A stretch of 51,773 bases of DNA from Fidelibacterota bacterium MT.SAG.2. GTDB taxonomy: Bacteria; Fidelibacterota; SORT01. Position numbers and translations under genes: made by a program. Under the pieces are notes generated by a model. The model saw nothing but the letters and a program-made list of their open reading frames with translations. It searched no databases and was not told where the DNA came from. Shown here in pieces: positions 15,479 to 23,106 of the stretch (the first letter of the stretch is position 1; the number at the start of each line of letters is the position of its first letter). The stretch spans positions 1 to 51,773 of the forward strand of contig SORU01000009.1 of NCBI GenBank assembly GCA_004402915.1, written 5' to 3'.

Positions 15479-16909
15479 TCACTTTGTCATAAAGGGAAGC
15501 CACTTCTCCTCATCAGGTGGTTCTGTGAGCAAACTAACCACTATCAAAGTAAACACTGAAAGAAAAATTGCAGGAATAACGGCGTCAATTTCAACTCCGC
15601 TTAATCCCATGGACGCGGGTACAGAACTGCCCATCCCGAAATTTTTCCAAATAATGGTGACGAAAGTTCCCACAAGTATCGAAGAGACACCGCCCTGTGT
15701 CGTTGCTCTCTTCCAGAAAAATGAAGCTAACAGAGCCGGCGTTATACCCGCTCCGTATATAGTGTAAGCATATAGCGCGACAGAAAGAAATTTATCATCC
15801 AAAGTAGACAGCATATATGCGATAATACCCAAAACAACCACTACTATCCTCGATAAAAGAACGATCTTCTTTGGAGAAATATCCGGTTCGATGAAGCGTT
15901 GATAGATATCTCTTACTAAACTCGTTGCCGGAACAAGTAGATAGGAATCAGCGGTGGAGACAATTATTGCGAACACGGTGCTGATAATTATAACTCCAAG
16001 CACTACAGGAAGATTATTGAAAGCGGCAAAAACAATTACGCGACCCGGTGTTTCCAACCCGGGATTAAGCGCGCTTGCCATCCATGCGGTTAATATTATC
16101 ATTACTTCAACGGCAGCTACACCAAACAGCATATAAATCACAGATCTTTTAGCGGTTTTGGCATCTTTTGCAGAAAAAAATCGTTGGTACATATTCGCGT
16201 CACCAAGTATTAGAAGAAATGGAGGAAGAAGTAATCCGGCAATTTCCCATCCACTCAAAATTCCTAAAAAATCGAAATGACTTTCAGGCAAAATCTGTTT
16301 CATTCCCTCAATTCCCCCTGCTTCGACAAAGAGAAATGGTACGGCAAGAAAGATGCCTATTATAATAAGAACGCCATTTACGAGATCGGTATAAGCAACC
16401 GAATACATCCCTGCCATTGCTGTATATATAATTACAAATACTGCAGAGATTATTACACCGGTCGAGACATCTATATCGGGATTGATAATATGTATAACAG
16501 CGCCGCCTGCGCGGTACTGATATGATACTATGGTTGTATATGCGGTAACGACTGTTATTGTACCAAACACCCGAGCCCATTTATTGTATCGAACTTCAAG
16601 AATATCCTGCACCGTAAACTGTTTGAAGTTTCTGACTCTGTCCGCTATGAAATATAATACTATTATGCCCAGAAAACCGGCAATCGGCAGGATCAAGGCT
16701 ACAATCCCTATCTCATAGGTCTTCTCAGCATTTCCGAATATGCTGCCGGTACCGATCCAAGTCGCCAAAAGCGTCCCAACGAGTACAAAAGTAGGAAGTT
16801 TACGCCCTGCGACCATAAAATCAGCCTGATCTTTGACACTACCACTCCTGATCGCTCCTACAACGATGAGAATAAGTAGATAACTCAATGCAACCCAAAA
16901 GTATATCAT
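15479..16909 (-). CDS. Sodium:solute symporter family transporter
   Basis: A 476-residue membrane protein with about 13 hydrophobic helices. The family pattern is visible in DFMVAGRKLPTFVLVGTLLATW at the N terminus (written here only in part: residues 30-52), GTGSIFGNAEKTYEIG, and FIVSTADSYLLVPATSLVRD-like helix 8 where Ser and Asp residues bind sodium in the SSS family. Transport of an organic substrate with Na+ is expected; no substrate can be named. An AAGGAG site lies before the ATG on the reverse strand. It is the last gene of the leftward group and converges with the flavin-reductase-like gene. Confidence 0.88.
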   Translation of the reverse strand: MIYFWVALSYLLILIVVGAIRSGSVKDQADFMVAGRKLPTFVLVGTLLATWIGTGSIFGNAEKTYEIGIVALILPIAGFLGIIVLYFIADRVRNFKQFTVQDILEVRYNKWARVFGTITVVTAYTTIVSYQYRAGGAVIHIINPDIDVSTGVIISAVFVIIYTAMAGMYSVAYTDLVNGVLIIIGIFLAVPFLFVEAGGIEGMKQILPESHFDFLGILSGWEIAGLLLPPFLLILGDANMYQRFFSAKDAKTAKRSVIYMLFGVAAVEVMIILTAWMASALNPGLETPGRVIVFAAFNNLPVVLGVIIISTVFAIIVSTADSYLLVPATSLVRDIYQRFIEPDISPKKIVLLSRIVVVVLGIIAYMLSTLDDKFLSVALYAYTIYGAGITPALLASFFWKRATTQGGVSSILVGTFVTIIWKNFGMGSSVPASMGLSGVEIDAVIPAIFLSVFTLIVVSLLTEPPDEEKWLPFMTK

Positions 16910-16963
16910 ATCAGAGCAGCTCCTTAAATTTTATATTTACAGTTAACGGCTAATTATTTTATT

Positions 16964-17281
16964 TCAGTTGACAATGTGACCGTCAAGCCTGCCTGCTAAA
17001 TATTCCGCTACCAACTTGGCATGTGAATCTGTCCAACCGGCAGACTCCTTTGAAACGGGTACAACATTGATCTCTTTTGCTCCCGGATCGTATAAAACTT
17101 CTACATGCCCGCTGTTATTATTTTTCCTGAGAAGCCAAATCAAGCCTCCTACAGGATTGTTGACGTTGCTGGAAATAGAAGGGGTAAGTCCCAAAGTTTT
17201 CCCGCTGTCAGCGATAGCTGATAGAATATCTCCAACCTCTAAGAGCTTATCCATACTTGAGATTCGATATTTATGCATCAA
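16964..17281 (-). CDS. Uncharacterised 105-residue protein coupled to the AlkD-like gene
   Basis: A short protein with no family that I recognise. Its ATG overlaps the stop of the AlkD-type glycosylase by 4 bases, so translation is coupled. It is soluble-looking, with alternating hydrophobic beta-like stretches (VGGLIWLLRK, GHVEVLYDPGAKEINVVPV) and a helical end (SHAKLVAEYLAGRL). No signal peptide, cysteine motif or membrane segment. The arrangement is the same as for the small gene next to the 3-methyladenine glycosylase. Confidence 0.55.
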   Translation of the reverse strand: MMHKYRISSMDKLLEVGDILSAIADSGKTLGLTPSISSNVNNPVGGLIWLLRKNNNSGHVEVLYDPGAKEINVVPVSKESAGWTDSHAKLVAEYLAGRLDGHIVN

Positions 17282-18003
17282 AGACCCAATTCTTTCATAT
17301 GAGCATCAGTTAATTTTTCGCTTCCGTATTTCAAAACATATGGAACCGCGACATCCTTGACTTCTCTTAGAAATAGATAAGCGGAGTTTTCATCCGCCCG
17401 GGCAGCTTCCCGAATTGCCCAGGCGACGGCTTTCCGGACCATAGGGTTATTGTCCGCTACGAGAGGGCGGAGCACTTCAAAAGTTGCCGTGGGATTTGAA
17501 TGTCCGGCGTGATTCAGAGCTACGGTTGAAGCTGCCGCAAACCTGCGCCTCCAAACATTTGTTTGTTTTGCCCACTTCTTTAGATCGGTAATCAGATCGA
17601 TATTCGCCAAGAGTATTTTCCCTGCGAACTGGGTCGCGAGTTGGTCGCAGGTCTCCCAATTGGAGATATAGTCCACCCAATTATCAATTAACCGCCATGC
17701 ATCTCTATCCATCTTTTTTACCCGTTTAGATAGCGCGAAAACAGCAAATAGCTGCTCTTCACGACCTTCAGTTTTAAAGCATTCATCAGCAAGTGTCAGC
17801 AGATCATTGGTGTCAAGCTCCTTTCCGTGCTCTTTCATGAAATCATTTGCGATAGATTTTATAATCGGAACTCTGACACCCATTACTCTATCTTCGTCAT
17901 CAACTAATTTTTTCATCGATTCGATGTAACCGGTGTCGATATTGGAACTGAACTTTTCTTTAATAGATTCGATTAACTCAGTTGCGTTTTCCGGAGTAAG
18001 CAA
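17278..18003 (-). CDS. AlkD-like DNA alkylation repair protein
   Basis: A 241-residue all-helical HEAT-like repeat protein of the AlkD/DNA alkylation repair family, which removes N3- and N7-alkyl purines by a non-base-flipping glycosylase mechanism. Matching elements are GVRVPIIKSIANDF, the Trp/Asp region NWVDYISNWETCDQLA, where the conserved Asp lies, and the Trp-Arg-rich WRRRFAAASTVAL, matching the cationic groove. The C terminus PYVLKYGSEKLTDAHM is also family-like. It is followed by an overlapping small gene. It acts in the cytoplasm on DNA. Confidence 0.85.
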   Translation of the reverse strand: MLTPENATELIESIKEKFSSNIDTGYIESMKKLVDDEDRVMGVRVPIIKSIANDFMKEHGKELDTNDLLTLADECFKTEGREEQLFAVFALSKRVKKMDRDAWRLIDNWVDYISNWETCDQLATQFAGKILLANIDLITDLKKWAKQTNVWRRRFAAASTVALNHAGHSNPTATFEVLRPLVADNNPMVRKAVAWAIREAARADENSAYLFLREVKDVAVPYVLKYGSEKLTDAHMKELGL

Positions 18004-18170
18004 TATCTCTCTCTAATTGAATGAATAACGGTGCCTAAAAATAACTGATACTATCAGATATGCAAGAAAAGATTTTTTTGGACAATCTCATACTGATGAT
18101 TTCATGTAAATTTTTTTTCTACTTGGTAAAAATTTAAGATTGATTCATTCTGATAAATTAGATCTCACCA

Positions 18171-18232
18171 GCCCGGCTTACTTTTGGCGGGCAATAACAA
18201 AGCGAACGAGTCAGGATTTATCCTGACCGCCA
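18171..18232 (-). repeat. Nested palindromic element between citrate synthase and the AlkD-like gene
   Basis: A perfect 8-base inverted repeat GTCAGGAT/ATCCTGAC (18210-18217 and 18220-18227) sits inside a second complementary pair TGGCGG (18185-18190) and CCGCCA (18227-18232), and a third pair GCCCG/CGGGC occupies 18171-18175 and 18188-18192. The element lies after the end of citrate synthase (reverse strand) and before the divergently ordered next gene. On the reverse strand it could terminate the citrate synthase transcript, but no good T run follows; it could also be a REP-like dispersed element. Confidence 0.45.
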
Positions 18233-18265
18233 CAATAGATGACCTTATTTATTAAAGACGATGGG

Positions 18266-19579
18266 TCAGGAACCGTTTGCCGAGATATTTTCCTTTATCC
18301 AATTGGTAGTAACGCTTTTTGGTCTTTCGAGAGGGAAACCCAATGCGCGTGACCAGATAGATGAGACCAATACGCCGATCGCTCTTGAAACGCCGAACAT
18401 TACCGTATAGTAATCGTATTCTGTAATACCATAATGCCATTGGAGGCAACCGGAATGCGCGTCGACGTTAGGCCAGGGATTTTTTGCTTTTCCCTGTTCC
18501 TTGAGAATATCAGGTACAATTTCGTAGAGCATGCTGACTATCTGAAACAAATCGTCATTCGGCAAATGTTTCAATGCGAATTCTCTTTGAGCAGTGTACC
18601 GGGGATCGGTCTTTCTTAAAACGGCATGCCCATAACCGGGAATGACCCGCCCGTTATTAAGAGTTTCCCAAACGAATTCCTTGAGTTGTTCCTTTGTGGG
18701 TACACCGCCGCCTAATTTTTCCTGCAAACGTTGTATCCAGATAAGTACTTCTTGATTTGCAAGTCCGTGAAGCGGGCCTGAAAGCGCTGCCATTCCGCTT
18801 GCAAGGCTGTAGTAAGCATCAGATAAGGTAGAACCAACCAAGTGCGCGGCGTGCGCGGAAGCATTCCCACCTTCATGGTCGGCATGGATAGTGAGGTATA
18901 GTCTCATCAATTCTTTATATTCGGGTGCCTCGACTCCCATCATATGAGCGTAATTTGCCGCCCAGTCAAGGCTTTCATCGGCATGGATCCTGATTCCGTC
19001 CTTGAATGACCGACGATATATATAAGCTGCTATCGTGGGTAATTTCCCGAGGAGATTCATGGAATCTTCATATTGCGGATCCCAATAATCTTTTTTCTTC
19101 ATCCCTTTGCGATATCTCGTTGAAAACTCAGAATTCTTTTGAAGAGCAAGGATGCCCACTGAAAATTGGGTCATCGGATGTGTGTCCGTCGGTAAACCAT
19201 TGATCGTGTCAATGACATAATTTGGTATTTCCCTGCGAGCCATCCATTCCTTATCAACTTCCTTCACATCTTCGTCGGTTGGCAGTTCACCTGTCAATAG
19301 TAGATAGAATAGTCCTTCAGGCAGCGGTTCCTCACCGCCTTTCGCTTTCGGAAGCCGGTCTCTTAAATCCGGGATGGTATAGCCGCGAAAACGTATTCCT
19401 TCGTTCGGATCAAGCGCAGATGGTTCCCAGACCATACATTTTATTCCCCTCATCCCGCCATAGGCTTGTGCAACGGTAACTTCACCAAGTTTTTGATCAC
19501 CGGATTCTTTAAGGAGTTGTTTGACCTCTTTTCGCTTCAGGACTATCTTTGAATATAATTTTTCTTTTAAAGCTGACAT
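18266..19579 (-). CDS. gltA: Citrate synthase (mitochondrial-like long form)
   Basis: A 437-residue citrate synthase closer to the mitochondrial-type sequences than to the hexameric E. coli enzyme. Catalytic His271 (GPLHGLANQEVL), His318 (GYGHAVLRKTDPR) and Asp373 (NVDAHSG) are all in place. It condenses acetyl-CoA and oxaloacetate in the TCA cycle. It is monocistronic in appearance, with GGAGAG before the ATG and 188 bases of non-coding sequence upstream holding its probable promoter, which I could not pin down. The presence of a full citrate synthase here makes the shorter superfamily member at 236-1015 unlikely to be redundant with it. Confidence 0.95.
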   Translation of the reverse strand: MSALKEKLYSKIVLKRKEVKQLLKESGDQKLGEVTVAQAYGGMRGIKCMVWEPSALDPNEGIRFRGYTIPDLRDRLPKAKGGEEPLPEGLFYLLLTGELPTDEDVKEVDKEWMARREIPNYVIDTINGLPTDTHPMTQFSVGILALQKNSEFSTRYRKGMKKKDYWDPQYEDSMNLLGKLPTIAAYIYRRSFKDGIRIHADESLDWAANYAHMMGVEAPEYKELMRLYLTIHADHEGGNASAHAAHLVGSTLSDAYYSLASGMAALSGPLHGLANQEVLIWIQRLQEKLGGGVPTKEQLKEFVWETLNNGRVIPGYGHAVLRKTDPRYTAQREFALKHLPNDDLFQIVSMLYEIVPDILKEQGKAKNPWPNVDAHSGCLQWHYGITEYDYYTVMFGVSRAIGVLVSSIWSRALGFPLERPKSVTTNWIKENISANGS

Positions 19580-19767
19580 AAAACTCTCCGAAGACTAAAC
19601 CTCTACTCCTATAAATTAATATCTTCTTTTCTAACCATTCGCCGACTATTCCTGCAATCCCCCAAGAAAAATATTCCCTCCAGCACCTTAACTTAACCTC
19701 ACAGCTGAACTAAATCAAGTACCTGAGACATTTAATGGTATAAATATTTCTGTTTTGTGATAAATGA

Positions 19768-19956
19768 TCAGTAACCTTCGTCCTCCCAGAAATTCTTTTG
19801 TTCCTCAATAACTCTGCTGACATAGCGAGCGAGCTTTCGTTTATCAGAGGAAAGCCTGATAGTCACCTCATCCTCTAAACTTGCGCACTTCTTCATAATG
19901 GATTCAAGTTCCTCTAATTCATCTTTTTCAAGTTCTATACTCAGTTTAGATCTCAT
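19768..19956 (-). CDS. Uncharacterised 62-residue protein coupled to the 3-methyladenine glycosylase
   Basis: A small acidic/basic helical protein (LEKDELEELESIMKKC, ARYVSRVIEEQKNFWED) whose ATG overlaps the stop of the glycosylase gene by 4 bases. The helix-rich charged sequence resembles small coiled-coil regulators, but there is no named family. It is retained in frame between coupled genes, which supports it being real. Confidence 0.5.
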   Translation of the reverse strand: MRSKLSIELEKDELEELESIMKKCASLEDEVTIRLSSDKRKLARYVSRVIEEQKNFWEDEGY

Positions 19957-20513
19957 AGTTTCGCCGCCTTATATTTGCTGACATACTTGTTGTCCTTTAT
20001 AAAGAATCTCCACATCAATTCTGTAGCTTTTGTGATACCGATTCGCGTGCTTTCTTCAATATCGGGAATGCGTTTCCTGTTATATAGTCTGAGCGACTCT
20101 CCAACCGGTTTGGCGTTCAATTCAGGTCCAATTCCGAATGCCTGGCAGAGTTTCCCAGGTCCGTTCGTAAGATTCATCAGGTTTGTCGTTTTCCGCTTCT
20201 CTTGCATTGACTCGATCCCCTCAAGCGGTTCGACAGCTCGAATCAATACGGCGCCGATGCCGGCTTTTTCGGTAGTGAAATTCAAAAGATGATACATTCC
20301 GTAATTCAGATAAATGTAAAGGTGGCCGTAGGTTTCGATTAGCGCTTTTGCCTTATGGCGACGGGTGTTGTAATGAGAAGCGTCATCCGTCTTGTATGCT
20401 TCTGTTTCAACAATGATGCCTCTGCACCCATTATAGGAAATTTCCGCACCTAAAAGTTTACGGGCTACAGAGAGCGTTCCGGCTGCGAAGAATTCCTTTG
20501 TCAGTTCTCTCAT
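19953..20513 (-). CDS. mpg: DNA-3-methyladenine glycosylase (AAG/Mpg type)
   Basis: A 186-residue single-domain AAG-family glycosylase that removes 3-methyladenine and other alkylated purines from DNA. Visible family blocks are VARKLLGAEI, the catalytic region GIIVETEAY with its Glu at residue 38, LYIYLNYGMYHLLNF, VLIRAVEPLEG and LTNGPGKLCQAFGI. It overlaps the SDR gene upstream by 4 bases and the 62-residue gene downstream by 4 bases, so the three form a coupled operon. It acts in the same repair pathway as the AlkD-like protein encoded 1.9 kb away. Confidence 0.92.
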   Translation of the reverse strand: MRELTKEFFAAGTLSVARKLLGAEISYNGCRGIIVETEAYKTDDASHYNTRRHKAKALIETYGHLYIYLNYGMYHLLNFTTEKAGIGAVLIRAVEPLEGIESMQEKRKTTNLMNLTNGPGKLCQAFGIGPELNAKPVGESLRLYNRKRIPDIEESTRIGITKATELMWRFFIKDNKYVSKYKAAKL

Positions 20514-21241
20514 GCAAGAAGTCGTCCCCCTTCCACAGGGATAAATGCGCCAGTGATGAAATCCGAACCCTCGACGAGAAATTTCACCGTTTCAGCGATG
20601 TCATCCGGAGAACCTATCCGTTTGACGAGAGTTGACTCGGCTATCTTTTTTGTTTTTTCTTCCGAGTAGCCCTCCGGTAGTAAAACAGGACCCGGAAGAA
20701 TGCAGTTGACCTGAATTGATGGAGCGAGTTCTACGGCTAAAGCTTTTGTCATCGCCCTGATTCCGCCTTTAGCGACAAAATAAGGGAGAAAATTTTTGTA
20801 TGGACGGTCGACTGCCCAGTCACTAAATGTAATAATTTTTCCGCCGCCATCTTTCAGCATTACTTTTGAAGCCGCCTGGACGCAAAGCCAGGTTCCTTTC
20901 AGATCGATTGAAATTTGCCTGTCCCAATCCTCTTCGGTGATCTCATCGTATTTAACAGGCTTAAAATATGACGCCATCGTGATCAGAACGTCAATTGATC
21001 CGAATTCTTCAACGACACGCTCCACCATATTTTCAACTTCAGCTGATTTCGAGATATCTGCTTTTACAGAAATGGCGTTTGTGCCTTGCGCGCGCAATTC
21101 TGTTACGAGAGATTCTGCTTCTTTTGAAGAAGTGTTATAGTGAGCGGCAATGTTCGCTCCGCTCTTGGCAAGAATTTTCGCTACAACTTGACCTACTCTT
21201 TTTGTTCCGGTAATGAGAACGCTTTTATTCTTCAATTTCAT
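20510..21241 (-). CDS. Short-chain dehydrogenase, pteridine reductase-like
   Basis: A 243-residue SDR. The cofactor loop is TGTKRVGQ, unlike the usual TGxxxGIG, as in pteridine reductases. Catalytic Ser and Tyr-x3-Lys are visible in ITFSDWAVDRPY and YFVAKGG. C-terminal region VNCILPGPVLLPEGYSEEK and PVEGGRLLA are normal for the family. NADPH-dependent reduction of a pterin or similar carbonyl compound is possible. It is the first gene of the mpg operon. Substrate unproven. Confidence 0.75.
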   Translation of the reverse strand: MKLKNKSVLITGTKRVGQVVAKILAKSGANIAAHYNTSSKEAESLVTELRAQGTNAISVKADISKSAEVENMVERVVEEFGSIDVLITMASYFKPVKYDEITEEDWDRQISIDLKGTWLCVQAASKVMLKDGGGKIITFSDWAVDRPYKNFLPYFVAKGGIRAMTKALAVELAPSIQVNCILPGPVLLPEGYSEEKTKKIAESTLVKRIGSPDDIAETVKFLVEGSDFITGAFIPVEGGRLLA

Positions 21242-21266
21242 GATTAAAATTCTCTTTGAACTGACA

Positions 21267-22019
21267 TCAGGTTCTAAGTTTATATCCGATTTTGAATAAG
21301 TACAAGTTTATGGAGCCGAGTACTACCGTAGATATCATTACTGTAAGCATCGCGGTGCTCAATTCAATATCTCCTACTCCGAGCATGCCGTATCTCAATC
21401 CGTTAACCATGTATAAAATGGGATTGAAGAGTGAGACTTTTGCCCAGAAGGGCGGAAGCATTGAAGTGGAATAGAATACTCCACCGAGATATACCAGTGG
21501 AGTTATCAAGTATGTTTGGAATATTCCGAGATGTTCGAATTTTTCGGCGATAAGCCCTGTTATGAGTCCTAACTGCGAAAATACGGCGCTGACAAAAAAC
21601 AGGAAAAATCCTACTATTGGGTAACTGTAAACATGTACGTCCATAAGTAAAAAGCCGGTAAATAAGGTTATCACGCCAACGATGAGTCCACGAGCCATTC
21701 CTCCGAGGGTCATAGCGGCAACCATCTCAAAGTATGAGAGGGGGGAGGTCAGAATATCGGCGATATTACCCATATATTTAGACATGAAGAGTGAGGAAGA
21801 AGTGTTCATATATGATGAAGTAATAACTCCCATCATCATCAGTCCCGGAAAAATATATTGTAAATAAGTTACACCATCTATTGAGCTGATCCTCGAGCCG
21901 ATAGAATATCCGAAGATAGCTATGTAAAGAAGAGCGGAGATAAACGGGGGCACTAAAGTTTGATTCGGTAAGCTTAAAAACCGGGAAATCTCCCGTTTAA
22001 GGAGAGTCCAGAATCCAAT
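21267..22019 (-). CDS. ABC-2 type transporter permease, apparent ATT start
   Basis: About 250 residues with six hydrophobic segments and the ABC-2 pattern, beginning with the conserved start IGFWTLLKREISRFLSLPNQ, then FISALLYIAIFGYSIG, GLITGLIAEKFE and FYSTSMLPPFWAK. No ATG, GTG or TTG lies between the end of the ATPase and this conserved start in the right frame. ATT at 22019-22017 overlaps the ATPase stop as TAATT, exactly where TAATG would be expected. The alternative ATG at 22199 would force a 181-base overlap and adds a shadow sequence of the ATPase gene. The product should pair with the ATPase as an exporter; substrate unknown. Confidence 0.75.
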   Translation of the reverse strand: MGFWTLLKREISRFLSLPNQTLVPPFISALLYIAIFGYSIGSRISSIDGVTYLQYIFPGLMMMGVITSSYMNTSSSLFMSKYMGNIADILTSPLSYFEMVAAMTLGGMARGLIVGVITLFTGFLLMDVHVYSYPIVGFFLFFVSAVFSQLGLITGLIAEKFEHLGIFQTYLITPLVYLGGVFYSTSMLPPFWAKVSLFNPILYMVNGLRYGMLGVGDIELSTAMLTVMISTVVLGSINLYLFKIGYKLRT

Positions 22020-22951
22020 TAACTTACTGCTTCGGTATTCCCCGTAAGTTTTAAAAAGAGATCTTCCAACCTTCTCGATTCCGTCTTTAGATCTGCTATC
22101 TCTATATTCGAGTTCACCAGAGCCTTGAGTAGACCCGACATCGACTGTGTCTTCTTGTCCAGAGTGAACACCAGCGTCTGCTTCTTTGTTTTCCTGCATT
22201 TATACTCCTTTAAAGATTCAGGTATTTCGTTAACAGGTGAGGCAGGCGTTACCTCTATCACCTGATAATGGATTTCGTCAATAAGTTTGTTTTTATCACC
22301 GTCAAGGATGATCTCACCATGATTGATAATGGCGATCTTGTCGCATAATTCCTCCGCTTCCTCAATGTAATGGGTAGTAAGGAGAATCGTAGTGCCATTC
22401 TCCTTAAGCTCAAGCATTGAATCCCATATCTTCCGGCGTAATTCTACGTCAACCCCGGCGGTCGGCTCATCGAGGATAAGTAATTTCGGTTTATGCATCA
22501 TGGCGCGGGCAATAAGTAATCGGCGTTTCAAACCGCCGCTGAGTTTTCTGAACGGTTTTTTCCTATGTTCGGTAAGTCCGAAATAATCGAGTAATTCTTC
22601 AGTTCTTGCTTTCCGTTCTGATGAGCTCATCCCGAAATATCCTCCCTGTAAATTAAGAACCGTATCAGCGGGGAAGAAAAAGTCGAGATTCGGTTCCTGA
22701 GGCGATAATCCTACCAATCTCCGCGCCTGTCTGTAATCATCGACAACGTCTATTCCGAATACCTTGACGCTTCCGGAAGTTTTATTAGTCAGACCCGTGA
22801 TTATGTTTATGGTAGTTGTTTTACCGGCGCCGTTCGGTCCGAGAAAGCCATAAAACTCACCCTTTTTTATGATGAGGTCAATTCCATTCAGTGCGATCTT
22901 ATTATCGTATGTTTTTTTTAGATCTCGAATTTCAAGAGCGTATTCTGACAC
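22019..22951 (-). CDS. ABC transporter ATP-binding protein (ABC-2 exporter)
   Basis: A 310-residue ATPase with Walker A GPNGAGKT (residues 38-45), signature KLSGGLKRR (136-143), Walker B LLILDEP (157-163), and the C-terminal extension typical of NatA/drug exporters ending LEDLFLKLTGN. It energises the permease immediately downstream. Ends in TAA, overlapping the ATT of the permease by one base. A 155-base non-coding gap upstream separates it from the divergent LIM-DA1 gene and must hold both promoters; neither is obvious. Confidence 0.95.
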   Translation of the reverse strand: MSEYALEIRDLKKTYDNKIALNGIDLIIKKGEFYGFLGPNGAGKTTTINIITGLTNKTSGSVKVFGIDVVDDYRQARRLVGLSPQEPNLDFFFPADTVLNLQGGYFGMSSSERKARTEELLDYFGLTEHRKKPFRKLSGGLKRRLLIARAMMHKPKLLILDEPTAGVDVELRRKIWDSMLELKENGTTILLTTHYIEEAEELCDKIAIINHGEIILDGDKNKLIDEIHYQVIEVTPASPVNEIPESLKEYKCRKTKKQTLVFTLDKKTQSMSGLLKALVNSNIEIADLKTESRRLEDLFLKLTGNTEAVS

Positions 22952-23106
22952 TTACTAATCCTTTCACATTTAGGATTGGCAAATTAAAGACTATTCGAGA
23001 GAATTTCAACACAATATTGAAGACGCTTTTAAAAGATCAAATGTATTCTTCATGACTTTTATTATTCGGGTCGTTATTCTATATTATACAATTAGGTAAA
23101 CTACTG

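Noticed and set aside
22019-22199. Long form of the ABC permease starting at ATG 22199.
   Set aside because: Its first 60 residues are out-of-frame translation of the conserved ATPase end; homologous permeases begin near IGFWTLLKRE.
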